Under the pieces are notes generated by a model. That model did no database searches and was not told where the DNA came from. It was given only the letters and a program-made list of their open reading frames with translations. Positions 46,285-57,301 of a DNA stretch of 64,000 nucleotides are shown here, piece after piece (the first letter of the stretch is position 1; each line of letters starts with the position of its first letter). Made by a program: the position numbers and the translations under genes. The stretch is taken from the NCBI RefSeq assembly GCF_018474025.1, contig NZ_JAHCTA010000008.1, positions 120,960-184,959 on the forward strand, read 5' to 3'. This DNA comes from Alteromonas oceanisediminis (GTDB lineage Bacteria > Pseudomonadota > Gammaproteobacteria > Enterobacterales > Alteromonadaceae).

Positions 46285-47310
46285 TTATTCACGCTGTTTT
46301 GCGCGATATTCTGTCGGTGTGATCCCTTCCTGTTGTTTAAACGCGCGGTTAAATGGCGGTAACGAGTTAAAGCCATGATTCAGTGCTATTGTCAGAATCG
46401 GGATGTGTGCATTGTCGCTGCGGCGTAATGCGTGTTTGATGGCATCAATCCGCTGCGCATTAATGTAATGACTAAAGTGGGTAAAGCCTAGTTGTTGGTT
46501 GATAAATGCGCGTAATCGTGTCGGACTCACGCCAAGCCGTTTCGATAGTGTTGAAATGGTTAGTTGGCCATCAAGATACGCTTTATCCTGTGTCATGGCG
46601 TCATCGAGCTGACTTTGTAGTTGTTGATCGCGGTGACTCAGTACGGCGGTGTTTTGACTTTGTTGCTGAAACGTCAATGCCGTAGGGCTGATATTAAAAA
46701 GCCAATAGGCCATCAGGAGCAGCGTCGGCCATAGACTGATCGCGACGACAGAATGTTGCTGCTCAGGCATAATGAACGACCCAAGCACGATGGCAATAAC
46801 GATACACACGGCAAGGGTAACCACGACATAAGTGCGGGATAAACGACGTTTATCGATAAGATCATCGTGTCGGCCATGCCACGTTTCCCACAACATATGG
46901 CTCACCAGACCAAAAGCAGTGATGGTGATCAACAGAGGCCACCACCGAGGTAAACCCGGCAGCCACCCAAAATACACCATTCGCTCAGCCAGCATCAAAC
47001 CGCTTACCAACAGCAGAATAAGCATGTGACTGCCACGCACACGAAAATCTTGTGCATACAGCGACAGCGTGAATAACCAGGTGATGGGTAAAAGCGTTGT
47101 GTCAACCAATCGCAAGCCAATGCGCAGCTCATCAGGAAGCGGAACCCCTGACGGTGTGGCGCCGAGGTAATGACACAACAGGCTCAGGTTGGTGAAAATT
47201 AAGAGCCAGAAAGACGTTGTGCGGCGCAAATCACGAAATGCCAGTAGCATGATCAATACAATCATGCCAACAGCAGTAAAACGAAACAGAAGGTCTACGA
47301 ATAACATCAT
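46285..47310 (-). CDS. AraC-family regulator with N-terminal membrane domain
   Basis: The protein has 341 residues. The first ~215 residues form about seven membrane helices. A C-terminal AraC/XylS double HTH follows (about 240-341), with LTISTLSKRLGVSPTRLRAF and a second half ending GFNSLPPFNRAFKQQEGITPTEYR. Such proteins are membrane-tethered one-component regulators; the signal is unknown. The frame is open to a GTG at 47,355. I prefer the ATG at 47,310 because AGGA lies just upstream; the adjacent ATG at 47,307 is equally good. It lies 75 bases after metR on the same strand. Confidence 0.88.
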   Translation of the reverse strand: MMLFVDLLFRFTAVGMIVLIMLLAFRDLRRTTSFWLLIFTNLSLLCHYLGATPSGVPLPDELRIGLRLVDTTLLPITWLFTLSLYAQDFRVRGSHMLILLLVSGLMLAERMVYFGWLPGLPRWWPLLITITAFGLVSHMLWETWHGRHDDLIDKRRLSRTYVVVTLAVCIVIAIVLGSFIMPEQQHSVVAISLWPTLLLMAYWLFNISPTALTFQQQSQNTAVLSHRDQQLQSQLDDAMTQDKAYLDGQLTISTLSKRLGVSPTRLRAFINQQLGFTHFSHYINAQRIDAIKHALRRSDNAHIPILTIALNHGFNSLPPFNRAFKQQEGITPTEYRAKQRE

Positions 47311-47384
47311 GCAATCCTGAAGCAAACTGACAACAGCGCTTAGCGACGTTATCACAGCGCCCGTGGTTTATGCGAGGGTAAAGA

Positions 47385-48266
47385 TCAACGGGCCTTGGCC
47401 AGTGATGTAAATGCCTGCAAAAAAGGTGGGTTATCTCCGTGTTTGCGTGTACCCAGATAGATTGATTTTTGAATGCCGTGTTCACCTAGACTGACGGCTT
47501 TAATTGGTATAACCGGCGCGTACTGGTTCACAAGCCAGCGCGGCAATGCGGCGACCCCACGGTTTGCTGCCACCATATGCAACATAATTTCGGTAGTTTC
47601 GATAATTTTGTGCCGCTTCACACTGCCGCCCACTGGGGTTAAAAACCGGCTGAAAATATCCAGACGACTTTGTTCGACAGGGTAGGTGATCAATGTTTCA
47701 TCACGCAAATCCATCGGTTCGACAAACGCCCGGTCGGCCAGTTTGGCATGTGCAGATACTGCCAATACATGCTCATAATCGAACACAGGTTGGTAGTCAA
47801 TTTGCTCATGATGTAGAGGATCAGGGGTGATAATAAGATCAATATCAAACTCTAATAATGCACCCAGTGCACTAAATTGAAACTGTTGACGCACATCAAC
47901 ATCGATATCAGGGTACTGTTGAATGTACGGCTTGATCACCGTTAACAGCCACTGATAACACGGGTGGCATTCCATACCAATGCGCAACGTACCTCGTTCA
48001 CCTTTAGCAATCTGCTGCAATTGCGTTTCAACGTGCTCAAACTGCGGCAATACGCGTTTGGCAAAACTCAGTAGCAACTCTCCTGACTGGGTTAATTGAA
48101 CTCTGCGCCCACTTTTGTTCCACACCTTAATCGCAAACTGCTGTTCGAGCTTTTTGATGGCATGGCTTAGCGCCGATTGCGTCAAACACAGTTCACTGGC
48201 GGCCTCTGTCAATGTACCCGTATGAGCAATAGCGTGAAGAATGTGCAAATGCTGACGATCAATCAT
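47385..48266 (-). CDS. metR: LysR-type activator of methionine biosynthesis
   Basis: The protein has 293 residues. The N-terminal HTH (about 1-60, LTEAASELCLTQSALSHAIK) and the effector domain match E. coli MetR: RIGMECHPCYQWL, FDYEHVLAVS, TYPVEQSRLDIF and MVAANRGVAALPRWLV. MetR activates metE with homocysteine as co-effector. It is divergent from metE, with a perfect MetR box in between. ATG start at 48,266. Confidence 0.94.
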   Translation of the reverse strand: MIDRQHLHILHAIAHTGTLTEAASELCLTQSALSHAIKKLEQQFAIKVWNKSGRRVQLTQSGELLLSFAKRVLPQFEHVETQLQQIAKGERGTLRIGMECHPCYQWLLTVIKPYIQQYPDIDVDVRQQFQFSALGALLEFDIDLIITPDPLHHEQIDYQPVFDYEHVLAVSAHAKLADRAFVEPMDLRDETLITYPVEQSRLDIFSRFLTPVGGSVKRHKIIETTEIMLHMVAANRGVAALPRWLVNQYAPVIPIKAVSLGEHGIQKSIYLGTRKHGDNPPFLQAFTSLAKAR

Positions 48267-48298
48267 AAGACGAGCCGTGATCTTGATAACTAATTCGA

Positions 48299-48311
48299 TG
48301 AATTTAATTCA
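48299..48311. promoter_or_regulatory. MetR-binding site between metR and metE
   Basis: TGAATTTAATTCA is a perfect match to the known MetR consensus TGAA-N5-TTCA. It lies 81 bases upstream of the metE ATG and 33 bases upstream of the metR ATG, where it can activate metE and act on metR itself. Confidence 0.8.
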
Positions 48312-48391
48312 TTGTTTAATGAAAATAAACCATTATTTCTAATTGATTAGCCGCGATAGGATGCCTCATCACTTAACTGAGGGACGTATAG

Positions 48392-50719
48392 ATGGCTAAA
48401 ATACATAATTTGGGGTTTCCTCGTATCGGCAAAAATCGCGAACTGAAACGCGCACTCGAAGCGTATTGGAGCAACCAATGTAGCGAAAAGGAACTCAATC
48501 GTGAGGTGGCCGCCCTACGCGAGCAACAGTTGTCGGCGTTGGAGTCCTTAGACTTCGCACAAGTCGGTGATTTTTCGCTGTATGACCATGTGCTCGACAT
48601 GAGCTTTCTGTTGGGCAATGTGCCAGACAGAGCGGGAACGAGTGAGCACGAACTGGATCGCTATTTTCGCATTGCACGCGGTCGCGCTTCCGCGCAGGAT
48701 TGTTGCGCTACCCATGCCGGTGAGATGACGAAATGGTTTGATACTAACTATCACTACATTGTGCCTGAATTTTCATCGACAACTCGCTTCGAACTGCAGG
48801 CTGACTCACTGCTTCAACAGATACGTGACGCTCGCGGGCTGGGGTTTGAAGTCAAACCAGTGCTAATTGGACCGCTGACCTATTTGCATTTAGGGAAGGT
48901 GACTGACGATAGCCAGAAACTGGATTTGCTGGATGATCTGCTCACGCAATACAGCCAATTGCTGGCGCGATTGAACAAGGCGGGTGTGCAGTGGGTGCAA
49001 ATCGATGAACCGGCGCTGGTCACGGAATTGAATGCGCAATGGCAAATGGCGTACAAATATGCCTATCAACGCTTAAGTGATAGCCCAGTGAATGTGCTAC
49101 TGACGACCTATTTTGGCGAGCTGGCTGGCAATCTCGATCTCGTGTGCTCTTTACCGGTTGAGGGCGTGCATATCGACGCTGTGAGAGCACAACACGAGGT
49201 CGACATTCTCGCCGAACGTTTAGATGCGTCGCAGGTGTTGTCGGTGGGCATTGTGGATGGCCGCAATGTCTGGCGTACAGACCTTGCGCAAGCGCTAACG
49301 CTACTGCGCCCGATTGCGCAGCGAAAAGGTGAGAAACTCTGGGTCGCGCCGAGCTGTTCATTATTGCATTGCCCGGTTGATGTTAACGCTGAAACAGACA
49401 TTCACCCTGAAATAAAGCCTTGGCTTGCGTTCGCAGAACAGAAGTTAGAGGAACTCGCCATTTTGAAGCTTGCGCTCAATAAGCAACCTAATAGTCACGC
49501 GCCATTGGACGATGAATTGACGATCGCGCTGGCTGAAAACGCGCGAGTTATCGAAGCTCGTCAACGCTCGCTTTTGGCCAACAACGCGGATGTACAGGAA
49601 CGTGTTGCTAAGGTTGATGTCAGTTGGTTGGCTCGCAACAGCAACTATGCGACGCGTATTCAGGCGCAGCGAGCCATTCTGAAACTACCGCCGTTTCCTA
49701 CCACAACGATTGGCTCCTTCCCGCAAACCCAAGCTATTCGGTCTGTTAGACGTCGATTTTTATCAGGTGCTATGGATGAGCGCGCTTATCATCAGGCACT
49801 GGAGGGCGTTATACAGGAAACGATCCAGCAGCAGGAAGCGATTGGATTGGACGTACTCGTGCACGGCGAACCGGAACGCAACGACATGGTCGAGTATTTT
49901 GCGCCATTCCTTAACGGTATGCTCACGACCCAATACGGTTGGGTACAGAGTTATGGCTCTCGCTGTGTAAAGCCGCCGATTATTTATGGGGATGTCAGTC
50001 GCAAGGGGAGTATGACAACACGCTGGATCGAATATGCCCAATCGCTCACCAGTAAACCGGTTAAGGGGATGTTGACTGGACCGGTTACCTTGCTGAACTG
50101 GTCATTTGTGAGAAACGATCAAACGCGGGAAGCCACTGCAAAACAGTTGGCATTGGCCGTTCGTGAAGAGGTTGCTGAACTTGAAGCGGCGGGAACCCGA
50201 ATAATTCAAATTGATGAAGCTGCGCTTCGGGAAGGGTTGCCGTTAAAGTCATCTGAGTGGCAAGCTTATCTACATTGGGCCGTCGATGCATTTCGGTTGT
50301 GTGCCAGCGGTGTAGCAGATACCACCCAAATTCACACGCACATGTGTTATTCGCAATTCAACGATATCCTGCCTGACATTCAGCGCATGGATGCGGATGT
50401 GATCACCATTGAAACCTCGCGTTCCCAGATGAAATTGTTAGAGGCATTTAAACGCTTTCAATACCGAAACGACATCGGCCCTGGCGTATATGATATCCAC
50501 AGTCCAAATGTGCCGCAGATTGAAAGCATTCAGCGCTTGATTGAGACAGCGGCGTGCTCTATTCCTCGTGAGCGACTTTGGATAAATCCCGATTGCGGTT
50601 TAAAAACGCGCGCGTGGGCAGAGGTGCTTCCGGCTTTACAGAATATGGTGCAGGCCGCGCGAGCGTTACGTAACAACAGCGTTGACCTTGAGGAAGAAGA
50701 ACTCACGCTGATTGACTAA
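48392..50719 (+). CDS. metE: Cobalamin-independent methionine synthase
   Basis: The protein has 775 residues, slightly longer than E. coli MetE (753). The N-terminal half begins [19 protein letters not shown]. The C-terminal catalytic barrel has [10 protein letters not shown], the zinc ligands in [10 protein letters not shown] (His and Cys) and NPDCGLKTR (Cys). It transfers a methyl group from methyltetrahydrofolate-glutamate to homocysteine. GAGGG precedes the ATG at 48,392. Regulation by MetR is expected; no cobalamin riboswitch is present in the 125-base leader. Confidence 0.97.
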   Translation: MAKIHNLGFPRIGKNRELKRALEAYWSNQCSEKELNREVAALREQQLSALESLDFAQVGDFSLYDHVLDMSFLLGNVPDRAGTSEHELDRYFRIARGRASAQDCCATHAGEMTKWFDTNYHYIVPEFSSTTRFELQADSLLQQIRDARGLGFEVKPVLIGPLTYLHLGKVTDDSQKLDLLDDLLTQYSQLLARLNKAGVQWVQIDEPALVTELNAQWQMAYKYAYQRLSDSPVNVLLTTYFGELAGNLDLVCSLPVEGVHIDAVRAQHEVDILAERLDASQVLSVGIVDGRNVWRTDLAQALTLLRPIAQRKGEKLWVAPSCSLLHCPVDVNAETDIHPEIKPWLAFAEQKLEELAILKLALNKQPNSHAPLDDELTIALAENARVIEARQRSLLANNADVQERVAKVDVSWLARNSNYATRIQAQRAILKLPPFPTTTIGSFPQTQAIRSVRRRFLSGAMDERAYHQALEGVIQETIQQQEAIGLDVLVHGEPERNDMVEYFAPFLNGMLTTQYGWVQSYGSRCVKPPIIYGDVSRKGSMTTRWIEYAQSLTSKPVKGMLTGPVTLLNWSFVRNDQTREATAKQLALAVREEVAELEAAGTRIIQIDEAALREGLPLKSSEWQAYLHWAVDAFRLCASGVADTTQIHTHMCYSQFNDILPDIQRMDADVITIETSRSQMKLLEAFKRFQYRNDIGPGVYDIHSPNVPQIESIQRLIETAACSIPRERLWINPDCGLKTRAWAEVLPALQNMVQAARALRNNSVDLEEEELTLID

Positions 50720-50841
50720 CAAGGGGGTTAGGCAACATCGACAGGTTGTGGCTTTTCACAGGGATTTTGTTCATACTATTAGACTACATTGGGTACGCGG
50801 CTAAATGCCGCGTGGTCGAAACAGGCTGGGATGGGTAAGGC

Positions 50842-51210
50842 GTGAAACGCATTTTCGTTGACATCATCATGGTGATAGTTTTGCTTGGCGCACCGCTAAG
50901 TGAATCGTTTGCGGCTGCGCAAACACCCTGTAGTGACATGATGATGGCAGACGCGTCGGACAAAACAATGCCTGCCAACATGATGCATAGTCACCATGAC
51001 ATGATGGAACAAAATGCAAGCCCTCAAGGCGACGAATGTTGTGAAAAAGACTGTTGTTGCCCTGTCGGCGTGTTTCATGCTGCCTTGTTGTCGGATCCTC
51101 CTCAGGGTTCGGCACTGAACATCGCTTCCAGCAGCTTCGGCTATAATCCTTCGTTACATCACATCTTTTTAAGCGCTGCTCAGCGCCCTCCGAAACACAC
51201 GCTCAGTTAA
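50842..51210 (+). CDS. Small exported Cys/His/Met-rich protein upstream of the cus genes
   Basis: The protein has 122 residues. A signal peptide ends near residue 25 (SESFAA). The mature part is packed with potential copper ligands: MMMADASDKTMPANMMHSHHDMM, shown here as its ends CSDMMM and HSHHDMM, then CCEKDCCC. I know no firm family name; small proteins of this kind precede copper efflux operons (CopL-like). A metal-binding or metal-sensing role is likely. GTG start at 50,842 with AAGG just upstream. A hairpin (50,795-50,813) precedes it. It is probably the first gene of the cus operon, 93 bases before the CusC start. Confidence 0.75.
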   Translation: MKRIFVDIIMVIVLLGAPLSESFAAAQTPCSDMMMADASDKTMPANMMHSHHDMMEQNASPQGDECCEKDCCCPVGVFHAALLSDPPQGSALNIASSSFGYNPSLHHIFLSAAQRPPKHTLS

Positions 51211-51303
51211 CAGGATAGATCCGCCTTTTTCGCGGCGTTATTAGCTCGTTTGGTTGAACCTGCCAAACAAGCTGTAAGTTCAGAATTGACTGAGAGAACC
51301 CGT

Positions 51304-52668
51304 ATGATTTCCTATTTATTGCGTGGCGTTGCCACGGGTATGGCAATAGCTGCCGTCGGCGTGGCTCATGGGCAAAGTACCCCCTTAATGTCGTTGTCTA
51401 AAACCGTTGAAATAGCCGTTAACAACGATCCATGGTTAGCCGGTAGCGAATTAAGGCAACGAGCCATGTTGTCCAGCAGTGTTGCTGCGGCGAGTCTGCC
51501 CGATCCTGTGGTGAGTCTGAGTATGGCGAATGTACCGACGAATGGGTTTGCATTGGATCAAGAGCCGATGACTCAGCTCAAGACTGGCGTGTCACAGGTT
51601 TTTCCGCGCGGCGATTCGCTGGCTATTCGTTCGCGCCAACTCGCGCAACAGGCCGCTGAGCACCCGCTCAAACGCGCCGACCGTATTGCCAAAACACGCG
51701 TGACCGTGTCTGAAATCTGGTTAGATATCTACCGAGCGCAGCAAAGCATTCGGCTTATTTCGCAGGATCGCGCTTTATTTCAGCAGTTGAGTGATATCGC
51801 AACTGCAAACTATTCAGCGGCGGTAGGGCGCGTGCGGCAGCAGGATGTCGTTCAGGCAAAACTTGAATTAACACGTTTAGAAGATCGTCTTGCCACATTA
51901 AGTGCGCTGGAAGAACGTGCTGTCGGTCAGTTGATGCAGTGGATAATCACCGATGTATCGGCATCAAACATAGGGAACAGTGCGCAGGGTAGACTGTTGC
52001 TGCCTGAGAATTTACCGGATATTCAACCTCTACCGAGTCCTGCGTTGGACGCAATCGAACGCAAAGATTTTGGCGCATTAGCTGAATGGTTAGCGCAGCA
52101 TCCTTATGTGCGCGCCATTGAACAACGTCTGCTCGTCAGCCAAACCGGTATCGCGCTCGCTCAGGAAAAGTACCAGCCTCAGTGGGCACTCAATGCCAGC
52201 TATGCGTTTCGTGATGATACACCTGCCGGAACGAGTCGCGCCGATTTTCTGTCTATTGGGGTGAGTTTTGATGTACCTCTATTTACCGATAAACGGCAAG
52301 ATCAAGACGTGGCTGCTGCCGTCGACCTATCAGAAGCCCTCAAAACTGACAGGTTACTGGCGCTGCGAGAAATGATCGCTGCCAGCCAAGCACTGTATGC
52401 TGAACGTCAACGTCTCTCGCAACGACGAGTGCTGTACCAAGATGAGCTACTTGCGTTAACACAAGAGCAGGCTACCGCGTCACTGAATGCTTACACCAAT
52501 GATGATGGTGACTTTGCCGAAGTCGTGCGGGCGCGCATTGCAGACCTGAACGCTCGGGTGGATGCACTTGACATTGATGTTGCATGGGCTAAAAACCAGA
52601 TCCGGCTTCACTATTACTTAAATCCATCTGCCGACATTCCAATAACACACCGCGGAGAACAGCCATGA
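51304..52668 (+). CDS. cusC: Outer-membrane efflux protein, CusC/TolC-like
   Basis: The protein has 454 residues. The signal peptide ends near AHGQ (about 20), followed by two OEP repeats rich in long helices (VEIAVNNDPWLAG at the start; IALAQEKYQPQWALNASYAF in the second half). It should form the outer-membrane duct for copper or silver exit. There is no lipobox cysteine, unlike E. coli CusC. The ATG at 51,304 has GAGAG upstream; an upstream GTG-type extension to 51,250 lacks a signal. It overlaps the cusB start by 4 bases. Confidence 0.88.
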   Translation: MISYLLRGVATGMAIAAVGVAHGQSTPLMSLSKTVEIAVNNDPWLAGSELRQRAMLSSSVAAASLPDPVVSLSMANVPTNGFALDQEPMTQLKTGVSQVFPRGDSLAIRSRQLAQQAAEHPLKRADRIAKTRVTVSEIWLDIYRAQQSIRLISQDRALFQQLSDIATANYSAAVGRVRQQDVVQAKLELTRLEDRLATLSALEERAVGQLMQWIITDVSASNIGNSAQGRLLLPENLPDIQPLPSPALDAIERKDFGALAEWLAQHPYVRAIEQRLLVSQTGIALAQEKYQPQWALNASYAFRDDTPAGTSRADFLSIGVSFDVPLFTDKRQDQDVAAAVDLSEALKTDRLLALREMIAASQALYAERQRLSQRRVLYQDELLALTQEQATASLNAYTNDDGDFAEVVRARIADLNARVDALDIDVAWAKNQIRLHYYLNPSADIPITHRGEQP

Positions 52669-54167
52669 ATACATTTAAAACGTTGATGGTGGGGTGTTTC
52701 GTTGGTGCTGTTTTGACGGCGTCCGGCTATGCGCTGCTTTCACCCTCAACGCCAACAACGTCAGCAACACAGCCTGAAGAGCCGCTTTACTGGGTTGCAC
52801 CAATGGACCCCAACTACCAACGCGATAAACCCGGAAAGTCTCCGATGGGGATGGACTTAGTCCCAGTTTATGCAGAGGCGGAGAAGCAAAACGCTGAGCC
52901 GGGTCGCATTAAAATAGCGCCGAATGTGCAGCAGAACCTCGGTGTGAGAATAGCAACTGCGCGGCAGATGTCGCTGCACATGCCGATACGCACAGTCGGT
53001 TATGTGAATTATAGCGAAGACACGTTAGTGCATATTCATCCGCGTGTTGAAGGGTGGGTAGAAGCTTTATTTGTAAAAGCAGCCGGTGAATACGTTGAAA
53101 AAGGAGACCCCCTGTATGCATTGTATTCACCAGAGTTGGTCAATGCTCAGCAGGAACTGTTGATAGCAAAGCGCCGCGATAGCACTGCGCTGATAGAGGC
53201 CGCAAGGGCGCGTTTAGAAACGCTTCAAATGCCGAATGACGCTATTCAATTATTATTATCAACTCAAAAAGTGCAGCAAACCATTACGTTTTCTGCGCCT
53301 CAAACCGGTTTTGTCGACAATCTAAACATTCGCGAGGGCTTTTACATCAAGCCTGGCGATACACTGTTCTCTATTGGGGCTTTGAAGCAAGTCTGGATTG
53401 AGGCTGAGGTGTTTGAAAGCCAATCGGCATTGGTGAAAGAAGGGCTTCCGGTCACAATCTCGTTAGATTATCTGCCTGGCCGAACGTGGGAAGGCAAGGT
53501 GGACTACATTTATCCGTCATTGGAGCAAAGCACGCGTACCTTACGTGTGCGAGTGCGCGTAAACAATGAAGATTATGCGCTTAAGCCGAACATGTTTGCC
53601 CAAGTGACATTACACGCCAATGTTGCGTCAGACCATGTGTTTGTGCCATCGGAAGCGGTGATCCGTACAGGCACGCAAAATCGTGTTGTTCTGGCGTTAG
53701 GCGATGGGCAGTTTAAGTCAATCGAAGTTGATGTGGGTATGGTTGCCAACGACTTTACCGAAATTAGCGCGGGGTTACGTCAGGGCGATAAGATTGTCAC
53801 CTCTGCGCACTTTTTGCTCGATTCAGAGAGTAGTATTCGTTCTGATTTTCGCCGTATGCAAAGCGATGAAGCCGATACCCATGAGCATCACGCAGACATT
53901 GCCACAGTCTCAGGTGTGATCAACACGGTGGATGAACATACGCGTCTGGTCAATATTTCTCGCGATGCCATACTTAAATGGGATAGACCAGCGGCGACCA
54001 TGGATTTCAGTATGGCCTCAACACTCGACCCTAAGCAGTTTGTGGTGGGTGAAAGCATTACTTTTACCTTTGAAGTGTCTGATGGTGAATTCAAAATTAT
54101 CGATATTGATGCTCAGCAGCATGAGCATGATCACGAAGCCCACCATGATCACGGAGCGCACCCATGA
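52665..54167 (+). CDS. cusB: Periplasmic adaptor CusB with fused C-terminal CusF-like domain
   Basis: The protein has 500 residues. A membrane anchor (about 5-27) is followed by a heavy-metal-binding YWVAPMDP...MGMDLVPVY domain (45-70). The adaptor core has [10 protein letters not shown] and [21 protein letters not shown] CusF-like copper chaperone domain (about 410-485) has the Trp and Met ligands in [14 protein letters not shown]. The chain ends in a His-rich tail ([13 protein letters not shown]). It links CusA to CusC and delivers metal. In E. coli CusF is a separate protein; here it is fused. Confidence 0.92.
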   Translation: MNTFKTLMVGCFVGAVLTASGYALLSPSTPTTSATQPEEPLYWVAPMDPNYQRDKPGKSPMGMDLVPVYAEAEKQNAEPGRIKIAPNVQQNLGVRIATARQMSLHMPIRTVGYVNYSEDTLVHIHPRVEGWVEALFVKAAGEYVEKGDPLYALYSPELVNAQQELLIAKRRDSTALIEAARARLETLQMPNDAIQLLLSTQKVQQTITFSAPQTGFVDNLNIREGFYIKPGDTLFSIGALKQVWIEAEVFESQSALVKEGLPVTISLDYLPGRTWEGKVDYIYPSLEQSTRTLRVRVRVNNEDYALKPNMFAQVTLHANVASDHVFVPSEAVIRTGTQNRVVLALGDGQFKSIEVDVGMVANDFTEISAGLRQGDKIVTSAHFLLDSESSIRSDFRRMQSDEADTHEHHADIATVSGVINTVDEHTRLVNISRDAILKWDRPAATMDFSMASTLDPKQFVVGESITFTFEVSDGEFKIIDIDAQQHEHDHEAHHDHGAHP

Positions 54168-57100
54168 TTGCTGCAACGATCCGATGGTCAGTCTCAAACC
54201 GATTCTTTGTTCTGCTGGCAACGTTAATCATTGTTGGCGGTGGCCTGCTAGCACTAAAGAACACGCCCGTTGATGCACTGCCCGATTTGTCTGATGTGCA
54301 AGTGATCATCAAAACCAGCTATCCAGGGCAAGCCCCTCAAGTGGTCGAGGATCAAGTCACCTATCCCTTGACGACAGCGATGCTGTCTGTGCCCGGCGCG
54401 CAAACAGTGCGAGGCTTCTCGTTTTTCGGCGATTCTTACGTGTACGTTATTTTTGACGATAGCACCGACTTATATTGGGCGCGAAGCCGTGTGCTGGAAT
54501 ACTTGTCGCAAGTCGCTCCGAACCTACCTGACAATGCGCGCCCACAACTCGGGCCCGATGCAACCGGTGTCGGCTGGGTATATTTATATGCCTTGGTAGA
54601 TCGAACTGGCAAGCACGACATCGCTCAGTTACGTAGCCTGCAAGACTGGTTCCTAAAGTATGAGCTACAAACCGTTCCCGGCGTGTCTGAAGTGGCTACG
54701 ATGGGCGGTATGGTAAAACAGTATCAAGTGCTGGTGGATCCTGAAAAATTGCGCGCCTACGGCATTCCGCTGGCGCATGTTCAAACTGCGATAAAACGTG
54801 GCAATCAGGAAGTTGGTGCCTCAGTCATAGAAATGGCCGAAGCTGAATATATGGTGCGCGCCACAGGCTATATTGAAAATAAAGAAGACATCGAAACCAT
54901 TCCATTGGGTGTGAACGGGCAGGGGACCCCGTTATTAGTGCGTGATGTTGCTAACGTTGTACTGGGCCCGCAGATGCGCAGAGGTGTTGCTGAACTCAAC
55001 GGTGAGGGTGAAACGGTTGGCGGGATTGTTGTCATGCGCTATGGCGAAAATGCGCAGGAAACCATCAATGGCGTCAAGGCAAAACTCGACGCGTTAAAAA
55101 AGGGGCTTCCTGACGGGGTTGAGGTCGTCACGGTTTACGACCGTTCTGCGCTGATCACGCGCGCAGTGAATAATCTTGGCACTAAGTTGCTTGAAGAGTT
55201 CGCCGTGGTGGCGTTGGTGTGTATCGCATTTCTGTTTCATATGCGTTCATCCTTGGTGGCGATAGTGAGTTTGCCGGTGGGCATACTCGCTGCGTTTATT
55301 GTGATGTACGTGCAAGGTATTAATGCCAATATTATGTCGTTGGGCGGGATCGCGATCGCAATAGGTGCCATGGTCGACGGCGCAATCGTGATGATTGAAA
55401 ATATGCATAAACATATGGAGAAAACCCCACTCACGCGTGAGAACCGCTGGAAAATCGTCGTGGATTCTGCCACCGAAGTGGGGCCTGCGCTGTTTTTCAG
55501 TTTATTGATCATCACGGTGAGTTTTATGCCCGTATTCACCTTGGAAGCGCAAGAAGGGCGTATGTTTTCGCCCTTGGCGTATACCAAAACCTATGCAATG
55601 GCTGCCGCTGCGGCACTGGCCATCACGTTAGTGCCTGTGCTGATGGGGTATTTCATTCGCGGTAGAGTGCTTGCTGAGCATAAAAATCCGGTCAACCGCA
55701 TCCTGACCTATTTATACATGCCGGCATTAAAAGCGGTACTGCGCTTTCCGAAGCTGACGTTACTGGCGGCTTTTGGGGTGCTTGTTGTTGGCCTGTGGCC
55801 TATTAATAAAATCGGCAGTGAGTTTATTCCGCCGCTGGATGAAGGCGACTTAATTTACATGCCAACCACCTATGCGGGTATCTCTATAGGCAAAGCGCGC
55901 GAACTGCTGCAACAAACCCACAAGTTAATCAAAACAGTGCCAGAAGTTGAAAATGTGTTTGGTAAAGTCGGGCGTGCAGAGACCGCGACAGATCCCGCTC
56001 CTTTAACCATGATCGAAACTTTTATTCAATTGAAACCTCAGGATCAATGGCGTACAGGGATGACCACGGATGACTTAATTAAGGAACTTGACGCACTGGT
56101 CGACTTACCGGGGCTCACCAATGCCTGGGTAATGCCAATCAAAACGCGGATTGACATGTTAGCTACCGGCATTAAAACACCGGTAGGCATCAAAATCGGC
56201 GGGCCCGATCTCGCCACTATTCAAACCATTGGGCAACAGCTTGAATCGATTCTGTTCAGTGTCGAGGGAACCGCATCGGTCTATGCAGAACGCGTTGTAG
56301 GGGGGCGTTATATTAAGATTGACATTTTACGTGAAAAAGCCGCCCGCTATGGGTTGAACATCGCAGACGTTCAGCAAATTGTTGCCAGCGCTGTGGGCGG
56401 TGTCAACGTCACACAAAGTGTAGAAAGGCTTGAACGATATCCCGTCAATATTCGTTATCCTCAGTCGTACCGTTCGTCACCAGAGTCTCTGTCATTGTTA
56501 CCCATTGTCACGCCGCAAGGTCAACGTATCGCGCTGGGAGACGTTGCGGCCATATCGATTGAAGATGGACCACCGGGTATTAAAAGCGAAAATGCGCGCC
56601 CCAATGGGTGGGTATATGTGGATATCAACGACGTCGATATAGGCCGGTATGTGGTAGCGGCGCAGCAGGCAGTCAATGAAAAATTACAGCTGCCTGCAGG
56701 CTATTCGGTCACGTGGTCTGGTCAATATGAATACATGCAGCGCGCGAAAGAGAAGCTGTCTTTCGTTGTCCCGCTTACGTTAGCGATTATTGTTGTGCTG
56801 CTTTACCTCAGCTTCCGCAACGTGGTTGAAGTTGCCATTATCATGGGAACATTGCCACTGGCGATGGTGGGCAGCATTTGGCTGATGTATTGGGAAGGGT
56901 TCAACTTCTCAGTCGCCGTTGGCGTGGGCTTTATCGCACTCGCGGGAGTGGCGGTTGAGATTGGCGTCATCATGCTGGTCTACCTCAATCAGGCGTATAA
57001 TGCACTTGTCGAACAATGTCGGTCACGTGATCAGCATCTCACCGCCGCAAGGCTACGTAAGGTCGTGTTGTATGGCGCGGGCCGTAGGGTTCGGCCCGTC

Positions 57101-57301
57101 ATGATGACAGCAACCACCATTATCATCGGTCTGCTACCCATCTTGTATGGGTCGGGAACGGGCGCAGAGGTAATGAGCCGCATCGCAGCGCCGATGGTGG
57201 GTGGTATGGTCAGTGCAGTGGTACTCACGCTGCTGGTGCTGCCCGCTATTTATTTTTTATGGCGCAAGCGACACATCGTGCGGCCAGCGATGAAGGTTTA
57301 A
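54164..57301 (+). CDS. cusA: Heavy-metal RND efflux pump, CusA-like
   Basis: The protein has 1045 residues with the RND layout of 12 helices and two large periplasmic domains. [17 protein letters not shown] and [16 protein letters not shown] are HME-RND motifs. [19 protein letters not shown] in the last helices is typical of CusA/CzcA, and the sequence is closer to CusA, which exports Cu(I) and Ag(I). It overlaps cusB by 4 bases. Its stop overlaps the convergent glutaredoxin-MauE gene by 4 bases. Confidence 0.95.
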   Translation: MIAATIRWSVSNRFFVLLATLIIVGGGLLALKNTPVDALPDLSDVQVIIKTSYPGQAPQVVEDQVTYPLTTAMLSVPGAQTVRGFSFFGDSYVYVIFDDSTDLYWARSRVLEYLSQVAPNLPDNARPQLGPDATGVGWVYLYALVDRTGKHDIAQLRSLQDWFLKYELQTVPGVSEVATMGGMVKQYQVLVDPEKLRAYGIPLAHVQTAIKRGNQEVGASVIEMAEAEYMVRATGYIENKEDIETIPLGVNGQGTPLLVRDVANVVLGPQMRRGVAELNGEGETVGGIVVMRYGENAQETINGVKAKLDALKKGLPDGVEVVTVYDRSALITRAVNNLGTKLLEEFAVVALVCIAFLFHMRSSLVAIVSLPVGILAAFIVMYVQGINANIMSLGGIAIAIGAMVDGAIVMIENMHKHMEKTPLTRENRWKIVVDSATEVGPALFFSLLIITVSFMPVFTLEAQEGRMFSPLAYTKTYAMAAAAALAITLVPVLMGYFIRGRVLAEHKNPVNRILTYLYMPALKAVLRFPKLTLLAAFGVLVVGLWPINKIGSEFIPPLDEGDLIYMPTTYAGISIGKARELLQQTHKLIKTVPEVENVFGKVGRAETATDPAPLTMIETFIQLKPQDQWRTGMTTDDLIKELDALVDLPGLTNAWVMPIKTRIDMLATGIKTPVGIKIGGPDLATIQTIGQQLESILFSVEGTASVYAERVVGGRYIKIDILREKAARYGLNIADVQQIVASAVGGVNVTQSVERLERYPVNIRYPQSYRSSPESLSLLPIVTPQGQRIALGDVAAISIEDGPPGIKSENARPNGWVYVDINDVDIGRYVVAAQQAVNEKLQLPAGYSVTWSGQYEYMQRAKEKLSFVVPLTLAIIVVLLYLSFRNVVEVAIIMGTLPLAMVGSIWLMYWEGFNFSVAVGVGFIALAGVAVEIGVIMLVYLNQAYNALVEQCRSRDQHLTAARLRKVVLYGAGRRVRPVMMTATTIIIGLLPILYGSGTGAEVMSRIAAPMVGGMVSAVVLTLLVLPAIYFLWRKRHIVRPAMKV

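Noticed and set aside
50795..50813. Hairpin ACGCGGC-TAAAT-GCCGCGT as a metE terminator
   Set aside because: The stem is good, but no T run follows. It may be part of the cus leader, so I did not list it as a terminator.
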